DNA of 64,000 bases from Clostridia bacterium (GCA_017457015.1 JAFTIG010000048.1:1-64000), one strand, 5' to 3'; numbered from the stretch's first letter, positions 52,750 through 62,748 are shown. Numbers and translations are program-made. The notes: a model not told the origin generated them from the sequence alone.

Positions 52750-53802
52750 TTACAATTTAATCAACTGCTTATCATCTGAAAAAAGTCTTTGTACTTTTCC
52801 GTCCGTAAGCAAGACGGTATCTTCTATCCTTATCCCAAACTCACCGTCAAAGTAAACGCCCGGCTCTACCGTAAAAACCGTGCCGTTTTCAAGTATCGTA
52901 CTCTTTTTTGGGGATAACGTGGGATACTCGTGTATTTCAAGACCTACACCGTGCCCAAGCGAGTGGGTAAAATATTTATCGAGTCCGCTTTTACCTAAAA
53001 CGTCCCTTGCTATTTTGTCCGCTTGATCTGTTTTCATACCCGCGGTTATTTCACGCTCCGCACTTTCGTTTGCTAAAAGCACTGCGTTATAGCATGAAAT
53101 AAACTTATCAGTCGGAGTTCCAAAAAACAACGTTCTCGTTATATCCGAACAATATCCTTTATAGACCGCACCCGTATCGATTAAAATAACGGTATTAGGC
53201 TTTAACGGAGTTTTACCCGTTTCATGATGCGGTACAGCCGAATTTTTGCCAAACGCCACTATCGTGTCGAACGACGCGCTCTCCGCACCGAGTTTTATCA
53301 TTTCGGTTTCTATACGCTCTTTTATTTCTAATTCGGTATCGCCGACCTTTATCGTTTTAAGAACAAAGTATAGCGCACTTTCTACGATCTCGCAAGCCTT
53401 TTTTATATGCGTTATTTCGCTTTGGCTTTTAACCGAGCGCAAAAGTTCAAGGGTATTAGAACAATCTTTTATATCTAAACCGATCTTTTTATAATTTTCG
53501 TATTCTTTTACGGTCGTTCTCGTATAATCGATATAGAGCGCCGTAGCCCCCGATTTTTTTATATAAGACGATATATCTTGTTGCCCAGTATAGAGAAGGG
53601 CTAAAATTCCCGTACCGTCAAGTTTTTCCTTTGCGGCATAAAAATACCTTGCATCTGTAAAGTACGCCGTATCTTTACCTGTAATAAGGTAGCCTTCTGC
53701 AATATCTACCCCCATAAGATACTTACGGGTTAGTCTGTCGGTTATGAGCGCGACGCCCGTGCCACATTTATCCACAAACGTCTTTAACTTGCCGTCAAAC
53801 AT
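52750..53802 (-). CDS. Xaa-Pro aminopeptidase/dipeptidase (M24)
   Basis: A 350 aa cytoplasmic metallopeptidase that releases residues before proline. It has an N-terminal creatinase-like domain (about 1-120) and the pita-bread catalytic domain with metal ligands in VILIDTGAVYKGYCSDITRT (two Asp), HSLGHGVGLEIHE (His), FTVEPGVYF (Glu) and GIRIEDTVLLT (Glu). Its neighbour efp links it to proline-rich protein synthesis and turnover by context. Confidence 0.93.
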   Translation of the reverse strand: MFDGKLKTFVDKCGTGVALITDRLTRKYLMGVDIAEGYLITGKDTAYFTDARYFYAAKEKLDGTGILALLYTGQQDISSYIKKSGATALYIDYTRTTVKEYENYKKIGLDIKDCSNTLELLRSVKSQSEITHIKKACEIVESALYFVLKTIKVGDTELEIKERIETEMIKLGAESASFDTIVAFGKNSAVPHHETGKTPLKPNTVILIDTGAVYKGYCSDITRTLFFGTPTDKFISCYNAVLLANESAEREITAGMKTDQADKIARDVLGKSGLDKYFTHSLGHGVGLEIHEYPTLSPKKSTILENGTVFTVEPGVYFDGEFGIRIEDTVLLTDGKVQRLFSDDKQLIKL

Positions 53803-53859
53803 AATAAGCCACCTTAAAATCTACTATCTTAATTATTTTACCAAAAATTTATATATAAG

Positions 53860-54705
53860 TCAATTATCGCAATAGGTTTTTTGCATATTTAACGCGTCAA
53901 TATCCTGCGTACCTGCCGATTCGCATATAACGTAAGGCTCTAACTTGAGTTTTTTGAGCGCCGACGCAAGCGGAGCAAAGTTAGGTCCGTAACGTTCGTC
54001 TGCAAAAGTTAAGTGCCTTACTTCACCCTTTGCCGAGTATTCAATCTTAGAAAAATGAATATGGAAATGTTTTACCCGTTCATAACCCAACTCGTCCACC
54101 ATATAACTTAAACGGTCAAGATAGTCCTTTTCAGTCTTCAAACTTCCGAACTCTCTTGCATTTATATGCCCGAAATCAATAGCCGGAATATAAATTTTAT
54201 CCACCTTACAAAAACGGATTATCTCTTCTAACGTACCTATCTGCCCGAGTTTACCCATAGTTTCAGGGCAATAAATTTGATCTTCTAGTCCTTTATCGTA
54301 AATTATATCACGCAAGGCTATCAAACGCTTTTCAGTTAAATCAACGGCGTCTTCTCTTTTCATTTTGCCTTGGCTTGCAGGATGAAAAACCACTCTTTTT
54401 CCCCCGAGTAATTTTACCTTTTCCGCCGACTGTATAACGTAGTTATAAGACTTTACAGCATTTTCTTCTTCGGGGTTAGCAAAGTTTATATAATACGGAG
54501 CGTGAACGCTTATCTCCACGCCTGCATCTAAAAACGCTTTACCTATCGAAATCGCTCGCTCGTCGCTCATATTAACGCCTCTGCCGAAAGAATACTCAAA
54601 ACAGTCGAGTCCCAAATTTTTTACCCAAACTGCCGATTCTTCACTCTTGCTATTTCCTGCTTCTGAAAAGGCTATAGAGTTTCCACTCGGTCCAAATTTA
54701 ATCAT
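53860..54705 (-). CDS. Endonuclease IV-like TIM-barrel protein
   Basis: A 281 aa protein with the layout of AP endonuclease IV, which cuts DNA at abasic sites. Metal-site residues are visible: His in VHAPYYINFANP, His in VVFHPASQGK, Glu in IYCPETMGKLGQIG, Asp in AIDFGHINA, His in HFHIHFSKIEY and Glu in VICESAGTQDIDAL. It diverges from Nfo of Escherichia and may be a relative with other specificity. I prefer the second ATG (54705), which has AAAGGAAG 6 nt upstream, over 54711. It overlaps the ribF end. Confidence 0.82.
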   Translation of the reverse strand: MIKFGPSGNSIAFSEAGNSKSEESAVWVKNLGLDCFEYSFGRGVNMSDERAISIGKAFLDAGVEISVHAPYYINFANPEEENAVKSYNYVIQSAEKVKLLGGKRVVFHPASQGKMKREDAVDLTEKRLIALRDIIYDKGLEDQIYCPETMGKLGQIGTLEEIIRFCKVDKIYIPAIDFGHINAREFGSLKTEKDYLDRLSYMVDELGYERVKHFHIHFSKIEYSAKGEVRHLTFADERYGPNFAPLASALKKLKLEPYVICESAGTQDIDALNMQKTYCDN

Positions 54706-55594
54706 AATCATCTTCCTTTATCAATCGTAAATCTTCGTTAAGTTGTTTTTTAAGCCCGTCAGGATCAAAAAACTTTTTAATATCTCTGATACGGCGGTTA
54801 AACTCCAAAGTAATTTCTTTACCGTAAAGGTCGCCGTCAAAATCCACTATATGCGCTTCCAAAACTTTATCGGATAAATCGAAAGTCGGACGTGCGCCGT
54901 AGTTTATAAGTGCTTTATAGTTTAATTCGTCAACATTGACCTTGCCTGCATAAACGCCGTCTTTAATTCTAAACTTATCCTTTTCAAGTCTTATATTAAC
55001 CGTAGGGAAACCTAGTTTAGTGCCGACTTGTCTATCTCCGTACACCTTTCCCGTTACGGAATAGTTTCTGCCAAGAAGTTTGTTTGCGCTCTCTATATCA
55101 CCTACTGATAATAGTTTTTTTATTGCAGTAGTCGATACTTTTTTACCAATTAAATTAAAATCTTCGACTACTATATATTCTTGATTAGAGTTATTTGCAT
55201 ACTCTTTTAGATCGTCTACCGTACCTTTGCCGAACTTGCCAAAACGGTAATCCTTACCGCTGACGTAACATATAATGGAGTATTTTTTATTGAGTTTATT
55301 TAAAAACGCACGCTTACCCAAGGACAAAAAATTAAAATCCACGGGTGCAAAATATATCTCGTCCGCACCGAGTTCTTTTATAAATTTTTCCCTTTCTTTA
55401 GGCATATATACACACTTATCGTCATCAGCGCACAACATTGCTTTAAGGTTTCCTTTAAATGTAAAAACCACAAGTTTTGCACCGTGAGTATCCGCGTATT
55501 CTTTTGCCGTTTTTATAACGTGTTGGTGTCCCGTATGTACGCTATCGAAATATCCAAGCGCAATAACTACAGGACCTATTATATTATCTGACAT
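54698..55594 (-). CDS. ribF: Bifunctional riboflavin kinase/FAD synthetase
   Basis: RibF converts riboflavin to FMN and FAD. The 298 aa protein has the N-terminal FAD synthetase domain (VIALGYFDSVHTGHQHVI, near 10; ISAFxxx-like loop replaced by VSTTAIKKLLSVGD near 150) and the C-terminal riboflavin kinase domain (LGRNYSVTGKVYGDRQVGTKLGFPT in pieces, about 170-298). It overlaps the truB end by 11 nt. The order truB-ribF matches Bacillus truB-ribC. Confidence 0.95.
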   Translation of the reverse strand: MSDNIIGPVVIALGYFDSVHTGHQHVIKTAKEYADTHGAKLVVFTFKGNLKAMLCADDDKCVYMPKEREKFIKELGADEIYFAPVDFNFLSLGKRAFLNKLNKKYSIICYVSGKDYRFGKFGKGTVDDLKEYANNSNQEYIVVEDFNLIGKKVSTTAIKKLLSVGDIESANKLLGRNYSVTGKVYGDRQVGTKLGFPTVNIRLEKDKFRIKDGVYAGKVNVDELNYKALINYGARPTFDLSDKVLEAHIVDFDGDLYGKEITLEFNRRIRDIKKFFDPDGLKKQLNEDLRLIKEDDYD

Positions 55595-56432
55595 AAGCGT
55601 TTATTTTAAGTACGCCGTTTTCCGCCGTACCTATTCCCCAAAACTCCTTTTCATTGTAAACGCGGTAAATACCGCCCGCGTAACCTTTATTTTCAAATAC
55701 CCCGTTTAAGATTTTAAGCGCGTCTTTTTCCGACAACACGAGTTTTGGAAAATTTACCGCACTGTCGGCAGGGATTAAAAACTTTTCCGCATTAGGCTCT
55801 GCGATAAATTCGTCCACTAAAACACCGTTTTCAAAATTAAAAATACCGCACGCAGTGCGCGTTAGTTTGCTCATAACGCCAAGCGAACCGCAAGCAAGGG
55901 CAATATCCCTTGCAAGAGAGCGAATATATGTACCGCCTTTGCAATCTATTCTAAACTCAAACTCGTTTTCATCCGTTTGCGAAATGCACTCAATATTATC
56001 TATAACGACTTTTTTTGGCGCAAGTTCAAATTCTACGCCCTTTCTCGCTAATTGATAACCGCGTTTTCCGTCTATACACTTTGCAGAATACTTTGGTGGA
56101 ATTTGGTCTATCTCACCCGTAAACTCCCCAAGCACTGCGCGAATAGCCGATATATTAGGCACGGTAGTAGTCGTATCCGTTACCATACCCGTAACGTCTA
56201 ACGTGTCGGTAGTCTTACCGAATACGAAACGCGCAACGTACGTTTTTTGTTTATCTAAAAGGTACTGAAAAAGCCTTGACGCCTTTCCTATACCTACGGG
56301 CAAAACGCCTGCCGCCATAGGATCTAGCGTTCCCATATGTCCACAAGGGCTATTTAGTTTTTTCTTAACCTTACCAACGGCATAAGCCGAACTCATCCCC
56401 GTAGGCTTAATTAAGTTAATAAATCCTTTCAT
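55584..56432 (-). CDS. truB: tRNA pseudouridine55 synthase
   Basis: TruB makes pseudouridine 55 in the T-loop of tRNAs. The 282 aa protein has the catalytic Asp in GTLDPMAAGVLPVGIGKASRL (about residue 37), YVARFVFGKTTDTLD near 65, and GGTYIRSLARDIA near 170. The C-terminal part is a short PUA-like domain. It lies 3 bp after nrnA and overlaps ribF. Confidence 0.95.
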   Translation of the reverse strand: MKGFINLIKPTGMSSAYAVGKVKKKLNSPCGHMGTLDPMAAGVLPVGIGKASRLFQYLLDKQKTYVARFVFGKTTDTLDVTGMVTDTTTTVPNISAIRAVLGEFTGEIDQIPPKYSAKCIDGKRGYQLARKGVEFELAPKKVVIDNIECISQTDENEFEFRIDCKGGTYIRSLARDIALACGSLGVMSKLTRTACGIFNFENGVLVDEFIAEPNAEKFLIPADSAVNFPKLVLSEKDALKILNGVFENKGYAGGIYRVYNEKEFWGIGTAENGVLKINAYVR

Positions 56433-56435
56433 AAT

Positions 56436-57389
56436 CTATTCCGGTAAATATCTACTTGCTGCAAACGTAATCTTATCTACCACGTCTTCATACTCGCCGT
56501 GTATTTGACAACCGCTCGCAAGAGTGTGTCCGCCTCCGCCAAACGTCCCTGCAACCGCATTGACGTCAGGTCCTTTGGAACGAAAACTTATTTTATACTT
56601 ATTCTTTGCCGTTTCCATAACGCACGCCCCTATCATTACCCCGTCAACGCCCATTACGAAATCAATAAAACCTTCAGTTTCGTCTTGCTTTGCACCAGTT
56701 TTTTCAAAATCGGAAAGTCGTACCGTTGCAACGGCTATCTTTCCGTCGGAAAAATATCTTATATTAGACATAACGTGGCCGAAAAGTTTTGCGCGCTCTT
56801 TACTTTGTTTTGAAAACATGTGGTAATAAATATCGTTGACGTCCGCACCTAATTCCACCAACTTGCTCGTCACCGCAAAGGTGTACGGCGTTACGCTCTT
56901 ATGGCGGAAGTTACCCGTATCCGTCATGATACCCGTTGCTAGTAAGTTTGCAGTTTCTTTATCTATCACTGCACCGAGTTCGTTTATAAGCGCGTATACG
57001 TTTTCACAATTACTTGCGTTATCCACTATGTAATTCGTTTTTGCGTATCTGGTGTTTGATATGTGGTGATCTATGACGTAAGTATTTTTATGTTCGGAAA
57101 AGTTTTCGTAAAACTTGCCGAGTCTGCTTACGTCCGCGCAATCTATAGCAATTAACGCCGAATATTCACCCGTTAAAGTGTTTGCTATTTTTCTTGCGGA
57201 ATTTAAAAAGAAAAATCTCGACGGAATGGGATCGTCACATACGACGTCCGAATTAATGCCGAGATATTCGAGTGCGCGTGAGAGCGCGAGAGCCGAACCG
57301 AGCGTATCCCCGTCAGGACGAACGTGGGATATAAGCGCGACTCTCGTTTCCTTTTTAAGTTTTTTTGATAATTCACTTAAACCGATCAC
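56436..57389 (-). CDS. DHH-family phosphoesterase (NrnA-like)
   Basis: A 317 aa DHH/DHHA1 protein like NrnA, which degrades nanoRNA and dephosphorylates pAp. Motifs: HVRPDGDTLGSALAL near 22 (metal Asp residues), IDCAD near 80, DHHISNTRY near 107 (DHH box), and the C-terminal DHHA1 signature GGGGHTLASGCQI near 290. The start is GTG overlapping the rbfA stop (GTGA). Its place between rbfA and truB is widely kept in Firmicutes. Confidence 0.92.
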   Translation of the reverse strand: MIGLSELSKKLKKETRVALISHVRPDGDTLGSALALSRALEYLGINSDVVCDDPIPSRFFFLNSARKIANTLTGEYSALIAIDCADVSRLGKFYENFSEHKNTYVIDHHISNTRYAKTNYIVDNASNCENVYALINELGAVIDKETANLLATGIMTDTGNFRHKSVTPYTFAVTSKLVELGADVNDIYYHMFSKQSKERAKLFGHVMSNIRYFSDGKIAVATVRLSDFEKTGAKQDETEGFIDFVMGVDGVMIGACVMETAKNKYKISFRSKGPDVNAVAGTFGGGGHTLASGCQIHGEYEDVVDKITFAASRYLPE

Positions 57390-57763
57390 TGCTCGCTACT
57401 CTCTCCTTTGTTAATTTTTTTAAATAATTTTTCCATCTTGTCACCGTATTCCATACTGTCGTCAAGAATAAAGTTTAGTTCAGGTACGGTGCGTGCGCGT
57501 ATGACCTTTGAAAGTTCGTAACGAATCTTTTTAGCATCGCCTTTGATCGCATCAAAGGTCGTTTTGCGCTTTACTTCATCCTTTGAATAAATGCTTATAA
57601 ATACCTTGGCGTAAGATAAATCTTTACTGCAATCCACTCTTAACACCGAAAACATTTCGGTAACGAGCGGGTTTTTAAGTCGCCTTGATATTATTTCATA
57701 AATCTCTTTTTGAAACTCGCCGTTAAGGCGGTCGTTCCTACTGATACCGCTATTTCTTCTCAT
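57386..57763 (-). CDS. rbfA: Ribosome-binding factor A
   Basis: RbfA helps 30S subunit maturation at 16S helix 1. The 125 aa protein has the KH-type fold with RNDRLNGEFQKEIYEIISRRL, DLSYAKVFISIYS near 50 and the VRARTVPELNF-like stretch IRARTVPELNFILDDS near 90. Its ATG shares one base with the infB stop (TGATG), so translation is coupled. The downstream DHH gene overlaps by 4 nt. Confidence 0.95.
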   Translation of the reverse strand: MRRNSGISRNDRLNGEFQKEIYEIISRRLKNPLVTEMFSVLRVDCSKDLSYAKVFISIYSKDEVKRKTTFDAIKGDAKKIRYELSKVIRARTVPELNFILDDSMEYGDKMEKLFKKINKGESSEQ

Positions 57764-60402
57764 CAGTCTTTATTTTCCTCTACCTGATAACTTTCGATAA
57801 AGTCGCCAACTTTGATGTCGTTAAATCTTTCGATAGAAATACCGCATTCATAACCTTGCGCAACTTCTTTAACGTCGTCCTTAAAGCGCTTTAACTGGTT
57901 AACGTTACCTTCACAGATCATAACGTCGTCACGGTAAATACGGAGTTTGCCGTTTCTTATAATTTTACCTTCGGTAACGTAGCAACCTGCAACTTGACCT
58001 ACGCCGGAAATCTTAAATACTTCTCTAACTTCTGCTTTACCCATGTATACTTCGGTAAACTTGGGTGCAAGCATACCTTTAAGCGCACGTTCTACGTCTT
58101 CTATCGCTTCGTAAATAACTCTGTAAAGTTTTACGTCTACACCGCTTCTTTCGGCAATCTGTTTTGCGTTGGAATCGGGACGGACGTTAAATCCGATAAT
58201 GATTGCGCCCGACGATTCTGCAAGCATAATGTCAGATTCCTTGATAGCACCTGCCGCCGCGTGAATAACATTTACTTTTACTTCTGCGTTGGAAAGTTTT
58301 TCAAGTGAACTCTTAACCGCTTCAACCGAGCCCTGAACGTCTGCTTTAACGATAAGCGGAAGTATCTTCATTTCACCTTCAGCAATCTTATTGAATACGT
58401 CGTCAAGTGTAACCTTAGACGCTGCTTTCATCATATTTTCTTTCTCTTTATTCTGTCTTTCTTCAGCGACGAGTTTAGCAAGTTTTTCATGTTCAACCGC
58501 GTAGAGAATATCGCCGGAGTTAGGAACGTCGTCAAGTCCCATAATAGATACGGGCATAGACGGACCTGCGTTTGCAACGCGTCTTCCTTTATCGTCTACC
58601 ATAGCGCGGATTTTACCCGTAACAGTTCCGACGATTACGCTTTCACCGACTTTTAACGTACCGTTCTGAATAAGCACGGTCGCAATCGGACCTTTGCTTT
58701 GATCGAGTTTTGCTTCGATAACTACGCCTTTTGCCTTTCTGTCGGGGTTTGCCTTTAAGTCCTTAATTTCCGCTAAAAGATTGATATTTTCTAATAAATT
58801 GTCAAAACCTTCACCAGTCTTTGCAGATACGGGACAAAGTATTGCGTCGCCACCCCATTCTTCTGGGAGAAGTCCGTGTTCGGTAAGTTGAGTTTTAACC
58901 CTTTCAATATTTGCTTCGGGTTTATCAATCTTGTTTACGGCAACTAAAATAGGTACGTCCGCCGCCTTTGCGTGATTGATTGCTTCAACCGTTTGTGGCA
59001 TGATACCGTCGTCTGCCGCAACGACTAAAATTGCTATATCGGTTGCTTGTGCACCGCGCGCACGCATTGCCGTAAACGCTGCGTGTCCGGGCGTATCCAA
59101 GAAAGTAATAACTTCTCCGCCTGCGGTTACTTGATATGCGCCGATATGTTGCGTTATACCGCCTGCCTCACCAGCGGTAACGTTGGACTTTCTTATTCTG
59201 TCGAGTATAGACGTCTTACCATGGTCAACGTGTCCCATAACGGTAACTACGGGCGGACGTTTAACGAGCAAGTTCGCGTCGTCCGGAGCACCTTCAAAGC
59301 CTTCGCTTAAAACGTCTTCTGCAGTCTTGTCGAGTTTAAGTTCGAGTTCTACACCTATATCGTCTGCGATAAACGCCGCCGTATCAAAGTCGATGGAGTC
59401 GTTTATCGTTTTCATTATACCTTCTTTAAATAATCTCTTGGTAATTTCCGCAGCGGTAATACCTATCTTTTCGCTCAATACTTTAAGCGGTATAATTTCG
59501 GTATTAATAACTGCCTTTTCAATCTTAATAACGTTGACTTCGGATTTTTCTTTTGCCTTTTTAACAGGACGGAACTTTCTATATCCGCTCTTGTTTTCGT
59601 CAAAATCGTCCACGTCAACTTGATTTTTAATCAACGCGCGTTTATTGAGTGCACGTTTATCTTCATATTTTCCTTCTCCGCCCTGTTTTTTCTTGGAGAA
59701 GTTTCTGTTATCCGTCTTGTTAACGATAGGCGGAGCAACGAAAGTTGCGTTGGGCTTTTTAGGTGCGCCCGTCTTATTAAATTCGGGTTTAGGTCCGCGT
59801 TCACGAGCGCCTTGACCTTGCGGCCTTTCACCACGGGGCGGTCTTTCGCTCGGACGGAATTCCGTACGCGGTCTTCTCTCTTCCGTCTTTTTTTCCGGAC
59901 GTTTAATAGGTCCTTCACGGCGAACGATAAAAGAAGGAATAAACTCTTTCTTTTCTTCCTTTTTCTCTTCCGCTTTTTGTTCGGGTTTCTCTTCAGGCTG
60001 AACTTCTACCTTTTCTTGGACTACGGGCGCAGTTTCAACCACTTCGGGTTTTTCCGTCTTTTCTTCTACTACGGGAGCAGACTCTTCAACCGCCTTTTTA
60101 GTCCTTTTCTTTTTAGGTTCGGGCTTCTCCACTACGGGCTCTTCTACTATCGGAGCGGGGATTACTTCTTTTTCCTTTTCTTTTTCAACAGCGATCAACG
60201 CTTCTTTTTCCTTTTCTGCCGCTTCCTTTTCTTTTCTAATTTTGGTTAGAGCCTTTAATTTTTCTTCAAGTGCCGACTTTGCGGATTTTACGTCCACCTC
60301 AATCTTTGCAGTGCTTTTAACGAGTTCTTCTAAAAGCCCACCTTTAATAAGTTCGTTCGCTTGTTTTAAATTCTCAATATGCATTGCTTTGTTTTCAGCC
60401 AT
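57763..60402 (-). CDS. infB: Translation initiation factor IF-2
   Basis: IF-2 is the GTPase that brings fMet-tRNA to the 30S subunit. The 879 aa protein has a long low-complexity, Lys/Glu/Pro-rich N-terminal region (about 1-270), an IF2_N segment (about 300-350), and the GTPase domain with GHVDHGKTS near 390, DTPGHAAF near 437 and NKIDKPEA near 490, followed by the C-terminal domains. Length is in the normal range. It follows the L7Ae-like gene by 9 bp in the rimP operon. Confidence 0.96.
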   Translation of the reverse strand: MAENKAMHIENLKQANELIKGGLLEELVKSTAKIEVDVKSAKSALEEKLKALTKIRKEKEAAEKEKEALIAVEKEKEKEVIPAPIVEEPVVEKPEPKKKRTKKAVEESAPVVEEKTEKPEVVETAPVVQEKVEVQPEEKPEQKAEEKKEEKKEFIPSFIVRREGPIKRPEKKTEERRPRTEFRPSERPPRGERPQGQGARERGPKPEFNKTGAPKKPNATFVAPPIVNKTDNRNFSKKKQGGEGKYEDKRALNKRALIKNQVDVDDFDENKSGYRKFRPVKKAKEKSEVNVIKIEKAVINTEIIPLKVLSEKIGITAAEITKRLFKEGIMKTINDSIDFDTAAFIADDIGVELELKLDKTAEDVLSEGFEGAPDDANLLVKRPPVVTVMGHVDHGKTSILDRIRKSNVTAGEAGGITQHIGAYQVTAGGEVITFLDTPGHAAFTAMRARGAQATDIAILVVAADDGIMPQTVEAINHAKAADVPILVAVNKIDKPEANIERVKTQLTEHGLLPEEWGGDAILCPVSAKTGEGFDNLLENINLLAEIKDLKANPDRKAKGVVIEAKLDQSKGPIATVLIQNGTLKVGESVIVGTVTGKIRAMVDDKGRRVANAGPSMPVSIMGLDDVPNSGDILYAVEHEKLAKLVAEERQNKEKENMMKAASKVTLDDVFNKIAEGEMKILPLIVKADVQGSVEAVKSSLEKLSNAEVKVNVIHAAAGAIKESDIMLAESSGAIIIGFNVRPDSNAKQIAERSGVDVKLYRVIYEAIEDVERALKGMLAPKFTEVYMGKAEVREVFKISGVGQVAGCYVTEGKIIRNGKLRIYRDDVMICEGNVNQLKRFKDDVKEVAQGYECGISIERFNDIKVGDFIESYQVEENKD

Positions 60403-60411
60403 TTTATTCTC

Positions 60412-60726
60412 CTAATTTCTCGCTATAAAGTCCTTTTCCGAATTATCTAAAATCGCTTTCGATAGCGCCGTATCCGCTATCGCCATCACTTTTGCGTTTT
60501 CTCTGTGCGTAAGTTCAGAGAGTGTTTTACTTACCGATTCAATTATCTTGCAATGACGTTTTAACGCAAGGGAATCGGCTTCTTTTTTGGTATTCTCGCT
60601 CGCCGTATGACAAACTATTATTAAGTTTATCTTTTTAAGCGTCTGCAACGCGTTCATTCCTACGCGAAATTTCTTTGCGCGGATTGCAAAACCTATAAAG
60701 GTTTCCGCCTTAGTTTTGTTTTCCAA
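60412..60726 (-). CDS. ylxQ: L7Ae/L30e-family RNA-binding protein (YlxQ-like)
   Basis: A 104 aa protein with the L7Ae/L30e fold (FIGFAIRAKKFRVGMNALQTL, then LIIVCHTASENTKKEADSLA), similar to YlxQ of Bacillus, a probable kink-turn RNA binder of the translation operon. Start is TTG with GAGGAA 4 nt upstream; it overlaps the end of ylxR by 17 nt. The 3' neighbour infB begins 9 bp later. Confidence 0.88.
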   Translation of the reverse strand: MENKTKAETFIGFAIRAKKFRVGMNALQTLKKINLIIVCHTASENTKKEADSLALKRHCKIIESVSKTLSELTHRENAKVMAIADTALSKAILDNSEKDFIARN

Positions 60727-60976
60727 GGAATTCCTCCAAAATCACGTCGTAAACCTGTTCCGACACTTGCATAGAAAACGCTCTATTTAAAAGCTTTTGT
60801 TTTTTTAGCTTTTCCACGCACGCTTTGTCGTTACAAATATAAGCGCCCCTGCCGTTAAGTTTTCCCGTAAAGTCAAGTTTAATTTCGTCACCCGACTTAA
60901 CTACTCTTATAAGTTCTTTCTTTGGCTTGTTCGCTTTGCACGCCACGCAGGTGCGCATAGGTATTTTCTTTTCCAT
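60710..60976 (-). CDS. ylxR: YlxR (DUF448) RNA-binding protein
   Basis: An 88 aa protein of the YlxR/DUF448 family, reported to bind RNA and to modulate RNase P in Bacillus. Signatures are RTCVACKANKPKKELIRVV near 8 and GKLNGRGAYICNDKACVEK near 38. It starts 2 bp after nusA and is encoded in the conserved nusA-ylxR-ylxQ-infB order. The C-terminal half is basic and helical. Confidence 0.94.
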   Translation of the reverse strand: MEKKIPMRTCVACKANKPKKELIRVVKSGDEIKLDFTGKLNGRGAYICNDKACVEKLKKQKLLNRAFSMQVSEQVYDVILEEFLGKQN

Positions 60977-60978
60977 AA

Positions 60979-62067
60979 TTATTCAGCCGTTTCAATATCG
61001 GTAGCGGTATCGTCCGTGCCAAGATCAGCCATTGCCGCGCTTTCGCTCTTAACGTCAATCTTCCAACCGGTAAGACGAACGGCAAGCCTTGCGTTTTGAC
61101 CGCTTCTGCCGATTGCAAGCGATAACTTGTCGTCGGGAACTACTGCCATTGCGGATTCGTCACCCGTCTGTACTACTTTAATTACGCGTGCGGGTGAAAG
61201 TGCGCTAGATATATATTCGAGCGGATTTTCACTCCACGGAATAATGTCGATTTTTTCACCGCCGAGTTCTCCTACTATCGCGTTAACTCTCGCGCCCTTG
61301 TTGCCGACGCAAGCGCCTACTGCGTCAACCATCGGATCTTCACTATAAATTGCAATCTTCGTTCTTTGACCAGGATCTCTAGCAACGCCTTTAACTACTA
61401 CGACGCCTTGTTTAATTTCAGGCACTTCATTTTCAAAAAGGCGCTTAACGAGTCCGTTTGCCGTTCTCGATACTACGATCTGTGCAATTCTACCCGTGTT
61501 TTTAACGCGCTTAACGTATACGTTAAGTTTTTGGTTTAATTCGTATTTTTCCCCGGGAACTTGATCTCTAGGCATCAACACGCCTTCAATTTGGTTTCCG
61601 CCGATTTCCACGTAAACGTTTCCATCTTCAATACGTCTTACGGTGCAAACCATAAGTTCGCCTTCTTTGTCTTCAAATTCGTTTACGGTGTTTTCATGTT
61701 CGATTTCACGCAATTTTTGAAGCAAAACTTGTTTTGCAGTTTGCGCTGCAATTCTACCAAAGTTCTTGGATATAATCTCGGTAGTAACCACGTCGCCTGC
61801 TTTATAGCTCTTCTTAATTTCACGCGCTTCGTCTACGCTGATTTCCTTTTCGGGATCAACTACTTCTTCAACGACCGAACGAACGCTGTAAATTTTGATG
61901 GATTTTTTCTCCGAATTGAGTTTTACTTCTACACCGCCTGCAATGCCCGTACTCTTTTTGTATGCGATTACGAGTGCGTTTTCAAGCGCAGCAATAAACT
62001 CTTCTGCCGAGATACCTTTCTGTTTATCGAGCTCTTCAAGTGCTAAAAAGAAATCCTGATTAATCAT
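60979..62067 (-). CDS. nusA: Transcription termination/antitermination factor NusA
   Basis: NusA binds RNA polymerase and nascent RNA and influences pausing and termination. The 362 aa protein has the N-terminal polymerase-binding domain (about 1-125), an S1 domain (about 132-200), and two KH domains (about 205-345; VGACVGNKGARVNAIVGEL and LAIGRSGQNARLAVRLTG). It lacks the acidic repeat domains of proteobacterial NusA, as is normal in Firmicutes. A short acidic tail (DDTATDIETAE) ends it. Confidence 0.96.
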   Translation of the reverse strand: MINQDFFLALEELDKQKGISAEEFIAALENALVIAYKKSTGIAGGVEVKLNSEKKSIKIYSVRSVVEEVVDPEKEISVDEAREIKKSYKAGDVVTTEIISKNFGRIAAQTAKQVLLQKLREIEHENTVNEFEDKEGELMVCTVRRIEDGNVYVEIGGNQIEGVLMPRDQVPGEKYELNQKLNVYVKRVKNTGRIAQIVVSRTANGLVKRLFENEVPEIKQGVVVVKGVARDPGQRTKIAIYSEDPMVDAVGACVGNKGARVNAIVGELGGEKIDIIPWSENPLEYISSALSPARVIKVVQTGDESAMAVVPDDKLSLAIGRSGQNARLAVRLTGWKIDVKSESAAMADLGTDDTATDIETAE

Positions 62068-62119
62068 TGTTCTCTCCTTGACATAATGTGTCTTTATGTA
62101 AATTTATATTTTTTAACCG

Positions 62120-62584
62120 TTAAATAAAATCAATATATTCGTTTACTTTGACCGTATTTTTTAAGTCTATTGTAAACGTGGTCTTTTCATCGACCTTTAA
62201 AGTAATAATCTTGCCGTCGTAAGAAACTAAAATGCCGTCGTAAAACTTTTTGCCCTTAATGGAATTTATAAGTTTAACTTCTACGCGTTCACCTATATGC
62301 GATATAAAATCCTGTTCGGTCTTAAACGGACGGTCAATCCCTAAACTGCTTACGTTAAGCGTATACGCTTGCCCGAAAGTCGGATCGAGTTCATCAAGCG
62401 GAGCATCTATCGCGCGATGAAAAAGTTCGCAAGTATCGAGATCTATTCCGCCGTCCTTATCGATATATACGGTAAGCGCGGGATTTTTACCCTGCTTAAA
62501 CTCTACTTCTACTATCGTAAGGTTTAACTCTTTGGCTATCGGCGCTAAAAACTCTGCGATCTCCGCGTTTGATTTTACCTTCAT
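62120..62584 (-). CDS. rimP: Ribosome maturation factor RimP
   Basis: RimP assists assembly of the 30S subunit. The 154 aa protein has the N-terminal alpha/beta domain (EIAEFLAPIAKELNLTIVEVEF, VYIDKDGGIDLDTCELFHRAIDAPLDE) and the C-terminal SH3-like domain (GERVEVKLIN). First gene of the nusA-infB operon; AGGAGATCAAA precedes its ATG. The 165-bp gap ahead holds the promoter and a leader hairpin. The gene upstream is the OB/exonuclease gene rather than a full polC. Confidence 0.94.
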   Translation of the reverse strand: MKVKSNAEIAEFLAPIAKELNLTIVEVEFKQGKNPALTVYIDKDGGIDLDTCELFHRAIDAPLDELDPTFGQAYTLNVSSLGIDRPFKTEQDFISHIGERVEVKLINSIKGKKFYDGILVSYDGKIITLKVDEKTTFTIDLKNTVKVNEYIDFI

Positions 62585-62604
62585 TTTGATCTCCTATAAA
62601 CAAA

Positions 62605-62630
62605 TATGAGAACGGCAAGCCGTTCTCATA
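62605..62630 (-). promoter_or_regulatory. Perfect hairpin in the rimP-nusA-infB leader
   Basis: An 11-bp perfect stem (TATGAGAACGG with its complement, 4-nt loop) lies about 22 nt after the predicted start of transcription and 21 nt before the rimP ATG. It has no T run after it, so it is unlikely to be a plain terminator. It may be a target of autoregulation, an mRNA-stabilising stem or an attenuator remnant. Confidence 0.45.
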
Positions 62631-62659
62631 CAAGTAAGCATGTATAATTTAGCATAAAT

Positions 62660-62688
62660 ATAATACCACATTTTTTTATGCATTGCAA
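62660..62688 (-). promoter_or_regulatory. SigA-type promoter for rimP-nusA-infB and following genes
   Basis: On the minus strand TTGCAA (62683-62688) and TATTAT (62660-62665) are separated by 17 nt, giving a leader of about 70 nt before rimP. Confidence 0.65.
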
Positions 62689-62704
62689 GCGTTTTAACGA
62701 TTTT

Positions 62705-62745
62705 TTTACGCGTGCGCGCGCAAAAAATTCAAAATTCGCGCTATT
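62705..62745 (-). terminator. Possible terminator after the OB/exonuclease gene
   Basis: GCGCG can pair with CGCGC around an AT-rich segment, and GCGCGCACGCG is self-complementary. TAAAAAAATCG follows on the minus strand, so there is no T tract. Weak evidence for termination. Confidence 0.3.
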
Positions 62746-62748
62746 TAA

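Noticed and set aside
59620..60249. 209-aa plus-strand ORF
   Set aside because: It is antisense to the Lys/Glu-rich N-terminus of infB; the Phe-rich low-complexity product is the expected mirror of AAG/GAA codons.
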